Assembly (NCBI RefSeq): GCF_024127895.1
Contig: NZ_JAMYBK010000031.1
Location: 1-49,784 of the forward strand
Source: Pseudomonas guariconensis
GTDB lineage: Bacteria; Pseudomonadota; Gammaproteobacteria; Pseudomonadales; Pseudomonadaceae
DNA: 49,784 nt
Direction of reading: 5' to 3'
Within the stretch, counting starts at the first letter, position 1, and every line of letters begins with the position of its first letter. Below, piece by piece: positions 7,844 to 16,497 of this stretch. Made by a program: the position numbers and the translations under genes. The notes under the pieces were generated by a model that made no database searches, was not told the DNA's origin, and saw only the letters and a program-made list of their open reading frames with translations.

Positions 7844-8755
7844 ATGAACTCTCAACTTTTTTATCAAGGCACATATCTTCGCAATAAGCTCAGTAGCGAG
7901 CTGCAGTGTTCATCGCTGCTGGTGAATACTACCCCCTATGCGGAATCCCTAGTCGCCCGGCACGGTCCTGAAACCATGCTACTCACTACCGACAACCAAG
8001 ACTCGGTAATCCAAGCTCACACCACTAGTGCCACTGCATTTGCGGCTTATACCCCCTATGGTCATAACGTGCCAGAAGCTCGGCCTCTCTCCATGTATGC
8101 GTTCAATGGCGAATGGCGCGACTCGGTGACAGGTTGCTACCCACTGGGGACTGGCTATCGTTTCTTCAATCCCATCCTGATGCGTTTCCATTCTCCGGAC
8201 GGCATAAGTCCTTTTGCTGACGGAGGACCCAACTACTACGCCTACTGTGCAGGTGACCCCATAAATTTTCAGGATCCAAGCGGCCATGTCCGCGTTCCGT
8301 TAGCATCGATATCGTTAAATCGAGGACCTCGCCCCTCAGTGCCACCCTTAACTCGCCGAATTGTTCGTAGGCGACTGGCCAGCACTCAAGTGGCGCTTCA
8401 GCAGGCAAGTGACCTGTCAAAAAACGCCCATAACCGAGCGGCCTCATTGGCGGCAACTGCCAATGAGGCCCGGCGCCTTGCGAACGCTGCTCAAACATCC
8501 CAACTCCGGAATAAGTACAACGCAGACGCCAATACCAATAATTCACTAGCCGCCCGAGCTCGTACTCTGGCAGAGGAACTAGCAAGAAAGGTAGAGCACC
8601 TGAAGAGTATTGCCGCCTCCCAAACGCGACTTCTGGGCCAGGACAATCGCGAAAATCTCATCTCCTCCCCCCAAGGGCCAAATGTACGACGCCCTCTCGC
8701 TAGTCCTGATCCATTGCAGATAGAGGTCACACGGCTACGCCGAACGAACAACTGA
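7844..8755 (+). CDS. Orphan mini-RHS protein (RHS repeat-associated core with variable tail)
   Basis: A 303-residue protein. Residues 1-75 resemble the degraded last RHS repeats (QLFYQGTYLRN..., 'TTDNQDSVIQAH', 'AYTPYGH'). Residues about 84-148 are the conserved RHS core (MYAFNGEWRDSVTGCYPLG..., RFHSPDGISPFADGGPNYYAYCAGDPINFQDPSGH). After the core comes a 155-residue tail rich in Ala, Arg, Asn and Leu (about 175-265 looks like coiled coil). It resembles no toxin domain I know. There is no upstream long RHS gene and no immunity-like gene in the 65 bases before the next gene. Base composition is visibly more AT-rich than its neighbours, suggesting horizontal origin. No strong ribosome binding site precedes the ATG. 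Confidence 0.8.
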   Translation: MNSQLFYQGTYLRNKLSSELQCSSLLVNTTPYAESLVARHGPETMLLTTDNQDSVIQAHTTSATAFAAYTPYGHNVPEARPLSMYAFNGEWRDSVTGCYPLGTGYRFFNPILMRFHSPDGISPFADGGPNYYAYCAGDPINFQDPSGHVRVPLASISLNRGPRPSVPPLTRRIVRRRLASTQVALQQASDLSKNAHNRAASLAATANEARRLANAAQTSQLRNKYNADANTNNSLAARARTLAEELARKVEHLKSIAASQTRLLGQDNRENLISSPQGPNVRRPLASPDPLQIEVTRLRRTNN

Positions 8756-8820
8756 GCTAACGACTCTGTAAATAGACCCCCACAAGCGCCACGATGAGCC
8801 GCAAAACGGCCCTATTCCCC

Positions 8821-10239
8821 TCAAGGCTGGGCAGCCTCCTTCCACCCCCCACCCAGCGCCAGGAACACCCCGATCTGCCCCATGGCCACCTGGCTATTCG
8901 CCGCCGCCAACTGCGCACGCATGTCGGTATAGGTCCGGGTCGCCTGCAAGTCCGCCAGGAACGACTCGCGCCCGGCCTGGTAATAGCGATGGGTTTGGTC
9001 GGCCGCCTCCTTCGCCGAGCGTTCGGCCTCGGCCAGGGCATCGCGCCGCTCCAGCAGTGCGCTGTACTGCGCCAGGCGGGTCTGGGTCTCGCGGATGGCG
9101 TTGAGCACCACCCCATCGAAATGCGCCAGGGCGGCCTGCGTGGAGGCCTCGGCTTCGCGGATGCGGGCGCGGGTGCCGTTGGTGGGGATGGTCCAGCTCA
9201 CCAACGGGCCGAAGCCCCAGCGGTTGGTCGAAGGTTCGCCGAGGTTCTCGAGGATACCGATGGTGCCGACCTGGGCACCGATGCTGATGTTCGGGTACAG
9301 CGCGCCGGTGGCCACGCCGATGGTCGCGGTGGCAGCGGCCAGCTGGCGTTCGGCCTGGCGCACGTCGGGGCGGCGCTTGAGCAACGCGGCGCCGTCGCCG
9401 ATCGGGATCAACTGGGCGATATGTGGCAGCTCGGCGCAATCAGCAGTACCAGCCGGCAGTTGCTCGACTGGCTTGGCCAGCAGCGCGGCCAGGGTATACA
9501 GGCCCGCCTCGCGCTCGGCCTGGAAACGCGGCAGCTCGGCACGCAGCGACTTGAACTGGGTCTGCGAGCGGGTAACCTGGGTTTCGTCGCCACGGCCGGC
9601 ATCGCGCAGGCGCTGGGTCAGTTGCACGCTCTGCTCCTGCAGGTCGAGGGACTCGCGGGCGATGTGGTACTCCTCGTTGGCCGAGCACACCTGGGTGTAG
9701 GCCTTGACCACGTCGGCCACCAGGGTGATGCGCGCGGTGTCGGCCGCGGCCTGCACGGCATCGGCGTTGGCCTGGGCCGCCTCGGTGCCGCGCTTGAAGG
9801 TGCCCCACAGGTCGAACTGGTAGGAGGCACTGAGGATGGCTTCGCCGATATTGGCCACCGGTACCTTCTCCGGCAACAGGAAGGCTTCGCCAGACTCCTG
9901 CAGGCGCTGGGCAGCCACCTTGGCACCGCCGCTGAAGCCCCCCTGGGACTCGGCCACCTCGACCTGGGCACGGGCCTTGGCGATGTTGGCCGCGGCTACG
10001 CGCAGCTCGGTGTTGGCGGCCAGGGCCTGGCGCACCAGCTCGTTCAGGCGCGGGTCCTTGTACAGCTGCCACCAGTCCTCCGGCACCGGCGCCGAAACCA
10101 CGCTGTCGGCATCCTGGCGCAGCGGGCCGTTGAGGTCGCTGCGCTGTACGGCTGCGTCTTTCGGCAGCTCGTAGTCCGGGCCGACCATCGCACAGGCACC
10201 GAGGGACAGCGCCAGCCCCACCAGCATCAGACGTTTCAT
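8821..10239 (-). CDS. NodT family outer-membrane efflux lipoprotein
   Basis: A 472-residue TolC-like outer-membrane channel of the NodT/OprM family. The signal peptide ends in LGAC (lipid-attached Cys16), followed by the diagnostic GPDYELP. Two long helical repeats follow ('ELVRQALAANTELRVAAANIAKARAQVEVAESQGG', 'LLKRRPDVRQAERQLAAATATIGVATGALYPNISI'). It forms the exit duct of a tripartite pump. It is the last gene of the marR-FUSC-DUF1656-HlyD-NodT operon. Its ATG overlaps the stop of the HlyD gene by four bases, so the proteins are translationally coupled. Confidence 0.94.
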   Translation of the reverse strand: MKRLMLVGLALSLGACAMVGPDYELPKDAAVQRSDLNGPLRQDADSVVSAPVPEDWWQLYKDPRLNELVRQALAANTELRVAAANIAKARAQVEVAESQGGFSGGAKVAAQRLQESGEAFLLPEKVPVANIGEAILSASYQFDLWGTFKRGTEAAQANADAVQAAADTARITLVADVVKAYTQVCSANEEYHIARESLDLQEQSVQLTQRLRDAGRGDETQVTRSQTQFKSLRAELPRFQAEREAGLYTLAALLAKPVEQLPAGTADCAELPHIAQLIPIGDGAALLKRRPDVRQAERQLAAATATIGVATGALYPNISIGAQVGTIGILENLGEPSTNRWGFGPLVSWTIPTNGTRARIREAEASTQAALAHFDGVVLNAIRETQTRLAQYSALLERRDALAEAERSAKEAADQTHRYYQAGRESFLADLQATRTYTDMRAQLAAANSQVAMGQIGVFLALGGGWKEAAQP

Positions 10240-11111
10240 GGGTGCTGCCCCTCGATGATCGACACCGTGGCGGTACGCCCGGCGATCATGCGAAAGTCCT
10301 CGGGCACCTCGTCGAAGGCGATGCGCACGGGGATGCGCTGGGCCAGGCGCACCCAGCTGAAGGCCGGGTTGACGTTGGGCAGCAGGTTGGCGCCGCTGGT
10401 GCGGTCGCGGTCCTCGATACCGGCGGCCATGCTCTGCACATGGCCGCGCAGGCGGGTGTTGTCGCCCATCACGCGGATGTCCACGGCATCGCCGATGTGG
10501 ATGCCGCTGAGCTTGGTTTCCTCGAAGTAGCCGTCGACGTGATAGGACGCGCTGTCGACCACCGACAGCACCGGCCGGCCAGCGGTGACGAACTCGTGGG
10601 CACGTGGGGCGCGGTCGTTGAGGTAGCCATCCACGGGGCTGCGCACCACCGAGCGGTCGAGGTTGAGCTGGGCGGTATCGACCGCCACTTGCGCCTCGTT
10701 CACCGCCGAGCGGGCACGGGCCTCGCGGGACTGGCTCTCTTCCAACTGCTCGGCCGCCACCAGGTTGCCCAGCTTGCGGTTACGACGGGCCTCGCGGGAG
10801 GCCTGGGCCAGGGTCTCCTGGCGCTCGGCCAGGGTCGCCTGGGCCTGGCGCAGGGCCAGGGTGAAGCGGTCCTGGTCAATGGTGAACAGCACGTCGCCGC
10901 GCTTGATCATCTGGTTGTCGCGCACTTCGACCTTCTGGATCAGCCCGGAGACATCCGGGGCGATCTGGATCACGTCGGCGCGGATGTGGCCGTCGCGGGT
11001 CCAGGGCGCGAACAGGTAGTACACGACCATCTGCCAGACCAGCACGGCCGCGAACGTCACCACCAGCAATGTCAGGACCACACGGCCCAGGGTCAACCAA
11101 GGTTTTTTCAT
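10236..11111 (-). CDS. HlyD/EmrA-type periplasmic adaptor of FUSC efflux pump
   Basis: A 291-residue membrane-fusion protein. There is one N-terminal transmembrane helix (LGRVVLTLLVVTFAAVLVWQMVV), a first lipoyl half (RADVIQIAPDVSGLIQKVEVRDNQMIKRGDVLFTID), a coiled-coil hairpin (about 75-140), a second lipoyl half (RSPVDGYL) and a beta-barrel. It resembles AaeA. The start at 11111 (MKKPWLTL) places the helix normally and overlaps the DUF1656 stop by four bases; an upstream in-frame ATG at 11132 lies inside the neighbouring gene. It connects the FUSC inner-membrane protein with the NodT channel. Confidence 0.93.
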   Translation of the reverse strand: MKKPWLTLGRVVLTLLVVTFAAVLVWQMVVYYLFAPWTRDGHIRADVIQIAPDVSGLIQKVEVRDNQMIKRGDVLFTIDQDRFTLALRQAQATLAERQETLAQASREARRNRKLGNLVAAEQLEESQSREARARSAVNEAQVAVDTAQLNLDRSVVRSPVDGYLNDRAPRAHEFVTAGRPVLSVVDSASYHVDGYFEETKLSGIHIGDAVDIRVMGDNTRLRGHVQSMAAGIEDRDRTSGANLLPNVNPAFSWVRLAQRIPVRIAFDEVPEDFRMIAGRTATVSIIEGQHP

Positions 11112-11320
11112 GTCAGCATCAGGTTTCGGCAAAAGTGATCCACCGCACCGAGCAGCACGGCGTAGAGAGCAACGTTGAACAACGCCCGGTGCCAGACCAG
11201 GCGGTAGAAATGCAGGCGCACCAGCACGGCGTGCACGCCCAGGAACAACAGGTAGGTGAACACCATCATCACCAGCAGCGTAGGCAGGAACACCCCGCTG
11301 ATATCCAGATCACCGATCAC
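11108..11320 (-). CDS. DUF1656 small membrane protein (AaeX-like)
   Basis: A 70-residue protein with two predicted membrane helices (about 10-30 and 46-66) of the DUF1656/AaeX family. It is nearly always found between the FUSC and HlyD genes of aromatic-acid type efflux operons, as here. Its molecular role is unknown; it may be a small subunit of the inner-membrane component. Both ends overlap neighbours by four bases. Confidence 0.9.
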   Translation of the reverse strand: MIGDLDISGVFLPTLLVMMVFTYLLFLGVHAVLVRLHFYRLVWHRALFNVALYAVLLGAVDHFCRNLMLT

Positions 11321-13404
11321 AGGGGCGCTCCATCGATGCCATGGGGCAGTTGCGGTTGGTCAGCGGGTTCGAGCATCACCTCCACCCCAGGCAACAGGGC
11401 CAGGCGCAGGCCGCTCAGGGCATGCAGCAGGTGAACGCGGGCATCGCCACGATCATGGAACGCGTCCAGGGCCAGGGCCTGGCGGGCACGCTCCATGTTG
11501 CGCAGCAGCGCCGCCGGCGCGTGCAGACGCTCATTGGCACGCAGGCAGGCGGCGTAATGCGCGCCGACTTCCTCGACCACCGTCTGCAGGCGCTCACGGG
11601 CCTGCTGGCCGACCCGTGGCAGGTAGGCCAGCAGGTCGAGCAGGTTCAGGCCCACGCGCAGGTCGCGCAGGGCCACGCCACTGTCCTGGCCGGTCTGCGA
11701 CAGGCGCGGCAGGTGCTGCATCAGGCGGTCGAGCATCTGCACGCCGACCTGACGGTGCTCGGCCAGGGTCGCCGGTTGGGTCATCTCGACGATGTCGCGC
11801 CAGCTGAAACGGGTCAGGCGCTTGGCGGCCAGCTCCACGCCGAACGGGCGCAGCAGCAGGGTCCAGATGAAGGCGAACAGCAGGCCCACCGGGCCAGCCA
11901 TGTTGGCGTTGATGAAGGTCAGGAAGTCCGCGTCGTAGGCACCCTGGATGCTGATGAAGGTGGCGGTGTTGACGATGGTCAGCAAGGTGCCGAGGTAGAA
12001 ACGCGGCTGCACGGTCAGGGTACCGACGCAGATGAACGGCACGGCGAACGCCAGCACCAGCATCGGGAAATCGTGCAGGTTGGGCAGCACCAGGAACAGG
12101 TAGACGCTGGAGAAGATCACCGACATCAGCGTCCAGAAGAAGAACCGGTAGATCTGCGGCGCCGGGTCGTCCATGGCAGCGAAGAAGCTGCAGGCCACGG
12201 CGGCGAGGATCACCGCGCTGCCACCATCGTTCCAGCCGAGCAGGATCCACAGGCCGCTGGCGACGACGATCGCGGTGACGGTGGAGAACACCGAATAGAG
12301 CATCAGGCCACGGTCGAAGAATGGCGTCAGGCGGCCCAGGCGCCAATGGCGATAGACCGCGCGCCAGGGCGTGGCGTCGTCCTTGCGCAGGGCGTGCTGG
12401 AGGGTGCAGCAGTCCTGCCAGAGGTCGATCCACTCGGTGAGGCGGTAGAGGGCGTTGGACAGCAGCAGCTCGGGGCGCTGGTCCAGCGCGGCGGCGCTGG
12501 GCTGCAGGCGGTCTATCCGCTCGCGCAAGGTGGTCCAGCGCGCCACCGAGGCATCCTCGGCGGTGCCTTCAAGCCACGCGCGAGCCTCGGCCAGCACAGG
12601 CTGCAACTGGGCGAACTGGGCCGGGGCGCGGCCTTCCAGGGCGACCAGGGCGTCGTCCAGGGCATCGATCACCGGCAGCAGGTGGATCATCCGCCCGCGC
12701 AACTCGCGGGCGTTCTTCAGCGTATGCGGGCCGGCGCCTTCATGGCCGAGCTGGCCGATCATCATTTCCAGGCTGTTGAAGGTGGCGACCATCGAGGCAC
12801 GCAGGCCGCCGACCTTGTCGGCCGCGACCTCGCGGGCCAGGTAGGTGTCGCTGTAGCGGATCGCCTCGTTGAACCAGTTGCTGGTCGAGCCCACCACCAC
12901 CGGCGCCAGGCGACGCGGCCAGAAGATCGCCCCGACCACCGCTGCGCAGACGATGCCCAGGCAGATCTCCTGGGCGCGCGAGGACGCCACGTCGAACACC
13001 GCCAGCGGGTTGTCGACCACCGCCAGGGCGATCATCGGCAGGGTGTAGCCGGCCAGCATCAGCACATAGTTGTTGGCCGTGCGCAGGTTCAGCGAGAGGA
13101 ACAGCAAGGTACCGGTCCACAGGGCGATGGCGATGGACAGCAGCAAGGGCGACTGTACCAAGGGCGGCACCAGCAGGACGGCCCCACCCGCGCCAAGCAG
13201 GGTGCCCAGGGCGCGGTACAGGGCCTTGGAGCTGGTCGGGCCGACGAAGGGGCTGGAGACAATGTACACGGTGGCCATGGCCCAGTACGGACGAGGCAAC
13301 TGCATGAGCAGGGCGATGTACAGGGCGATCATGGAGGCGGCGAAGGTACGCACGCCGTAGAACCAGTCGCGGGCCGGTGGTACCGAGCTGAAGAAACCGT
13401 TCAT
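11317..13404 (-). CDS. FUSC family inner-membrane efflux protein (AaeB-like)
   Basis: A 695-residue inner-membrane protein. Two blocks of membrane helices (about residues 15-165 and 350-500) are each followed by a cytoplasmic helical region. This is the fusaric acid resistance (FUSC) / AaeB architecture, predicted to expel aromatic weak acids or related compounds. The MNGFFSSVPPARDWFYGVRTF start at 13404 is chosen because it makes an ATGA overlap with the MarR stop and because the sequence before it is the MarR gene in another frame. Substrate cannot be read from the sequence. Confidence 0.93.
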   Translation of the reverse strand: MNGFFSSVPPARDWFYGVRTFAASMIALYIALLMQLPRPYWAMATVYIVSSPFVGPTSSKALYRALGTLLGAGGAVLLVPPLVQSPLLLSIAIALWTGTLLFLSLNLRTANNYVLMLAGYTLPMIALAVVDNPLAVFDVASSRAQEICLGIVCAAVVGAIFWPRRLAPVVVGSTSNWFNEAIRYSDTYLAREVAADKVGGLRASMVATFNSLEMMIGQLGHEGAGPHTLKNARELRGRMIHLLPVIDALDDALVALEGRAPAQFAQLQPVLAEARAWLEGTAEDASVARWTTLRERIDRLQPSAAALDQRPELLLSNALYRLTEWIDLWQDCCTLQHALRKDDATPWRAVYRHWRLGRLTPFFDRGLMLYSVFSTVTAIVVASGLWILLGWNDGGSAVILAAVACSFFAAMDDPAPQIYRFFFWTLMSVIFSSVYLFLVLPNLHDFPMLVLAFAVPFICVGTLTVQPRFYLGTLLTIVNTATFISIQGAYDADFLTFINANMAGPVGLLFAFIWTLLLRPFGVELAAKRLTRFSWRDIVEMTQPATLAEHRQVGVQMLDRLMQHLPRLSQTGQDSGVALRDLRVGLNLLDLLAYLPRVGQQARERLQTVVEEVGAHYAACLRANERLHAPAALLRNMERARQALALDAFHDRGDARVHLLHALSGLRLALLPGVEVMLEPADQPQLPHGIDGAPL

Positions 13405-13853
13405 GCGACCCCGCCTGAGGTCCCGAGGCCAGCGTCCTCGAAGGCGCGGATCACCCGCAGGGTGGCCTCCAGATCGGCCTGGTCGATACCGTGCAGCACT
13501 TCGCGGCGCAGGCGTACCAGCTCGCCTTCGATGGACTCGGCCAGGGTTCGACCCTGGGCGGTCAGGCTCAGGGCCTTGGCGCGGCGGTCCAGCGGGTCCT
13601 CGCTGCGGCAGACCAGGCCGGCCTTGCACAGCTGGTCGAGCAGGCGCACCAGCGATGGGCTCTCCAGGCCGGCGGCCTGGGCCACCGCCACCTGGTGCAC
13701 ACCATCGCCCAGGCGCACGATCATCAGCAACGGCACGGCGCAGGCCTCGGAGATACCGTAGCTGGTCAAGGCCGCATGGCAGATGCGCCGCCAATGACGA
13801 GCGGCCACGACCATGCCGCTGCTGACTTTCAGGTGCAGTGCATCAAGCGTCAT
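13401..13853 (-). CDS. MarR family transcriptional regulator of the efflux operon
   Basis: A 150-residue winged-helix regulator. The DNA-binding region is 'VAVAQAAGLESPSLVRLLDQLCKAGLVCRSEDPLDRRAKALSLTAQGRTL', with the DxR wing motif of MarR proteins (DPLDRRAKAL). It is first in the efflux operon and overlaps the FUSC gene by four bases, so it is presumably an autorepressor that senses the pump's substrate. A perfect inverted repeat sits in its own promoter. Confidence 0.92.
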   Translation of the reverse strand: MTLDALHLKVSSGMVVAARHWRRICHAALTSYGISEACAVPLLMIVRLGDGVHQVAVAQAAGLESPSLVRLLDQLCKAGLVCRSEDPLDRRAKALSLTAQGRTLAESIEGELVRLRREVLHGIDQADLEATLRVIRAFEDAGLGTSGGVA

Positions 13854-13864
13854 GTGAGGAACCG

Positions 13865-13892
13865 AGGATATTCATAGTTTGCTAACTATCAA
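13865..13892 (-). promoter_or_regulatory. marR-efflux operon promoter with embedded operator
   Basis: On the minus strand TTGATA (13887-13892) and TATCCT (13865-13870) are separated by 16 bases. The spacer holds the perfect inverted repeat ATAGTT-TGCT-AACTAT (13874-13889), which overlaps the -35 box. A regulator bound here would block RNA polymerase, as expected for MarR autorepression. Confidence 0.6.
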
Positions 13893-13998
13893 TATACGCC
13901 TTGCCCTCCCCCTGTCGTCAACAGGAGGTGACGCAGAGATTGGATGAAAGGTTGTTCATCCAAGGGGTGTGCTGGCCTCTGCGTGGTGGTCTGGTTAT

Positions 13999-14808
13999 TC
14001 AGGGCTGGATCTGGTCTTCCAGCTTCATGGTCAACGCCAGGCTGCTGCCCATCTGGATCGCCTGGTCACGCCAGGCCAGATAACGCGCACCATCACGGCT
14101 GCTGAAATGCACCGCCAGTTCCTCGGCCGCCTGCATCACCCCGGCGGCGGCGGCCAGTTCGAGCCAGTACAACGCGGCCTTGATATCAGCCTGCACGTAA
14201 AGCCCATGCAACAGCCGATAGCCCACCTCGAAGCGGCAGCGCGCCTCGCCGTGCTGGGCTCCTCGCAGGAACCACTGGTAAGCCGCCCGCGAGTCGACCT
14301 GCCAGCCCAGCGCCGCGTCGCAGACCTCCTCCTCGTAGAGATCGCCCAGCGCCGCCGCGGCATGCGACATACCCCGCTCGAACGCCTGGCGATAGCATTC
14401 GGCAGCCTGGGTATAGGAGATTTCCATACCCTTGCCGAAATAGTGCTGCTGGCCCAGGTTGAACCAAGCCGTGGCACTGCCTTGCAGGGCGGCCATGCGC
14501 AGCAGGTGCCCGGCCAGCACCGGGTCGGCGCGCCAATACTTGCCGTTGAGCCAGATCCAGCCGAGGTCGTTGAGCGCCGCCACGCTGCCCTCCAGGGCCT
14601 GGCCACGCAGGTCGGCGTACACCGCCTGCAGGTCGACAGCCTCATCCAGGCGATCGACCAGGCTGAAGCGCTCGCCCGGCAATGCCTGTTGGCTGGGCAG
14701 GCCGATGCTGGCGAAATACCTCTGGCGAGCGGCACAGGCTGGCGCCGAAGCGATCCGCTCGGGCAGCAGGCGAGCAAGCAGCGGGTGGATGTTGCTGGCA
14801 GCAGACAT
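13999..14808 (-). CDS. SEL1/TPR-like repeat protein
   Basis: A 269-residue all-helical protein with SEL1-type repeats ('GSATAWFNLGQQHYFGKGMEISYTQAAECYRQAFERG', 'GEARCRFEVGYRLLHGLYVQADIKAALYWLELAAAAG'). Such repeats mediate protein-protein contacts; no enzymatic motif is present and no signal peptide is seen, so it is likely cytoplasmic. The start at 14808 is favoured because GAGGA lies 5 bases upstream. Longer in-frame alternatives begin at 14814, 14820 and 14883. Function unknown. Confidence 0.8.
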   Translation of the reverse strand: MSAASNIHPLLARLLPERIASAPACAARQRYFASIGLPSQQALPGERFSLVDRLDEAVDLQAVYADLRGQALEGSVAALNDLGWIWLNGKYWRADPVLAGHLLRMAALQGSATAWFNLGQQHYFGKGMEISYTQAAECYRQAFERGMSHAAAALGDLYEEEVCDAALGWQVDSRAAYQWFLRGAQHGEARCRFEVGYRLLHGLYVQADIKAALYWLELAAAAGVMQAAEELAVHFSSRDGARYLAWRDQAIQMGSSLALTMKLEDQIQP

Positions 14809-15015
14809 GTTCATCCTCATTGAACGACCCACAGCCCCGGCTGCGACCCTGATGAGGCGAGATTCTGCGCGACGCCACGACAAAACCTGTCGCGAACGAT
14901 TCGATCCAGGGCAACCAATTGCGTCTTCCTTGATCTGAGCACGGCATGGCTAATTGCCATGCCCCTATCATTGCCGCCATGCTATTGCGGCAAGCCTAGA
15001 CAAGGACGTTACCTT

Positions 15016-15573
15016 TTGCCGTTCGCCACCACTCGAGCCACCCTCAGCCGTCAGTGGGCGCTGTTGCGCCAACTGCCCAGCCGCTCTCCAGGCATCACCA
15101 GCGCCGAACTGGTATGGCGCCTGCGCGATGTAGGCTTCAACGTCAGCAAGCGCACGGTCGAGCGCGACCTCAATGAGCTGTCGCTGATTTTCCCGTTGGA
15201 GCGCAATGACAAGAGCATTCCATTCGGCTGGCACTGGTCGGCCAGTGCCGTGGGCGAATTGCGGGGCAATTTCGACCTGCAGGGGTATCTGCGCAGCGAC
15301 ACACTGCAGCCGCCCCAGGGTGAAGGCCTGGAGCTGCAGGCCTGGATCAGCGACGCCCTGGCACGCCAACTGCGGGAGGCGCCGCTGACCGCCGACATGC
15401 AGCTCACCGCGCAGGAACAGGGGCACCGGTTGCGGGCTACGGTCAGCGATGGCTGGCCGCTGCGCTGGTGGTTGCTGAGCCAGGGGGATGGCTTGGTGGT
15501 GGAGCAGCCGCGGGAGTTGCGCGAGGAGATTGCCAGGACGTTGGCCAAGGCGGCGGCGTTGTATCGGGACTAG
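15016..15573 (+). CDS. Shortened WYL-type HTH transcriptional regulator
   Basis: A protein of about 185 residues. The N-terminus is a winged helix-turn-helix (ATTRATLSRQWALLRQLP..., 'NVSKRTVERDLNELSLIFPLERNDKSIPFGWHWS'), typical of WYL regulators. The C-terminus is the conserved end of the same family ('LQAWISDALARQLREAPLTADMQLT', 'LRWWLLSQGDGLVVEQPRELREEIARTL'). The central part, including the WYL core, appears to be missing: full-length relatives are about 300 residues. The junction is in frame. The TTG at 15016 with AAGGA 9 bases upstream is the likely start; an ATG at 14959 would add 19 residues. DNA binding may persist without the usual ligand-sensing core. Confidence 0.65.
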   Translation: MPFATTRATLSRQWALLRQLPSRSPGITSAELVWRLRDVGFNVSKRTVERDLNELSLIFPLERNDKSIPFGWHWSASAVGELRGNFDLQGYLRSDTLQPPQGEGLELQAWISDALARQLREAPLTADMQLTAQEQGHRLRATVSDGWPLRWWLLSQGDGLVVEQPRELREEIARTLAKAAALYRD

Positions 15574-15580
15574 GGGCTGC

Positions 15581-15610
15581 CTTGCCGGCGATGGGCCGCG
15601 AAGCGGCCCC
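15581..15610. repeat. REP half-element
   Basis: CTTGCCGGCGATGGGCCGCGAAGCGGCCCC is the right half of the REP unit seen elsewhere in the window. It lies between two convergent genes (WYL-type regulator and ABC permease). Confidence 0.65.
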
Positions 15611-15619
15611 ACCTGGCAG

Positions 15620-16483
15620 CTACCGCTGCATCCCCCAACGCCTCACGGTCAACCGCTCCAGGGTATTGAACACCAGCCCCTCCACCAGCAGCCCGATGAG
15701 AATCACCACCGCCAGCCCGGCAAACACCTTGTCGGTGTACAACTCGTTGCGGTTCTGGAAGATGTACCAGCCCAGCCCGCCCTTGCCGCTGCTGGCGCCG
15801 AACACCAGCTCGGCGGCGATCAGCGTGCGCCAGGCGAAGGCCCAGCCGATCTTCAGCCCCGAGAGGATCGACGGCAGCGCCGCCGGCACCAGGATGTGCA
15901 GCACCAGCCGCAGGCCGCGCAGGCCATAGTTGCGCCCGGCCATGCGCAGCGTCTCGGAAACCCCCAGGAACCCCGCATAGGTGTTCAGCGCCAGGGCCCA
16001 GAGCACCGAGTGCACCAGCACGAAGATCAGGCTGTTGTCGCCCAGGCCGAACCACAGCAAGGCCAGCGGCAACAGCGCGATCGCCGGCAGCGGGTTGAAC
16101 ATCGACGTCAGGGTGCCCAGCAGGTCGCGGCCAAGCTGGGTCGACACCGCCAGGCTGGTCAGGCCGAAGGCCAGGACAATGCCCAACACATAGCCCTTGA
16201 GCAGCACCACCAGCGAAACCCCGACCTTGGCCAGCAATTCGCCACTGAGCAGGCCATCCCACAGTGCCGTGGCGGTCTGCAGGAAGCTGGGCAGCAGCAA
16301 GTCGTTGCCGGTGTAGTGGGCGGCTGCCTCCCAGAGAGCGGCCAGCAGCACCAGGATCACTGCCTTGCGCAGCCAGCCCTGCTGCCACAAACGCTGGACG
16401 ATGGGCAGTTCGCGCTCGAGCGCTACCCCTGGCAGCGGCGCCAGTTGCACCTCGTATTCCTGCCGTGCAGGTGTGGTCGTCAT
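15620..16483 (-). CDS. ABC transporter permease (taurine/sulfonate type)
   Basis: A 287-residue inner-membrane permease of the TauC/SsuC family with about six membrane helices. The cytoplasmic EAA-like loop is visible in 'ETLRMAGRNYGLRGLRLVLHILVPAALPSILSGLKIG'. It is the third transporter gene after the substrate-binding protein and the ATPase. RBS AGGAG precedes the ATG. The substrate is not defined; the linked TauD-family dioxygenase suggests a sulfonate or related sulfur compound. Confidence 0.92.
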   Translation of the reverse strand: MTTTPARQEYEVQLAPLPGVALERELPIVQRLWQQGWLRKAVILVLLAALWEAAAHYTGNDLLLPSFLQTATALWDGLLSGELLAKVGVSLVVLLKGYVLGIVLAFGLTSLAVSTQLGRDLLGTLTSMFNPLPAIALLPLALLWFGLGDNSLIFVLVHSVLWALALNTYAGFLGVSETLRMAGRNYGLRGLRLVLHILVPAALPSILSGLKIGWAFAWRTLIAAELVFGASSGKGGLGWYIFQNRNELYTDKVFAGLAVVILIGLLVEGLVFNTLERLTVRRWGMQR

Positions 16484-16497
16484 GGCTGAGGCTCCTG

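Noticed and set aside
11341..13761. 806-residue plus-strand open frame
   Set aside because: Antisense to the FUSC gene. Its His/Gln/Gly/Arg-rich composition is typical of shadow frames, and no ribosome binding site or domain is recognisable.
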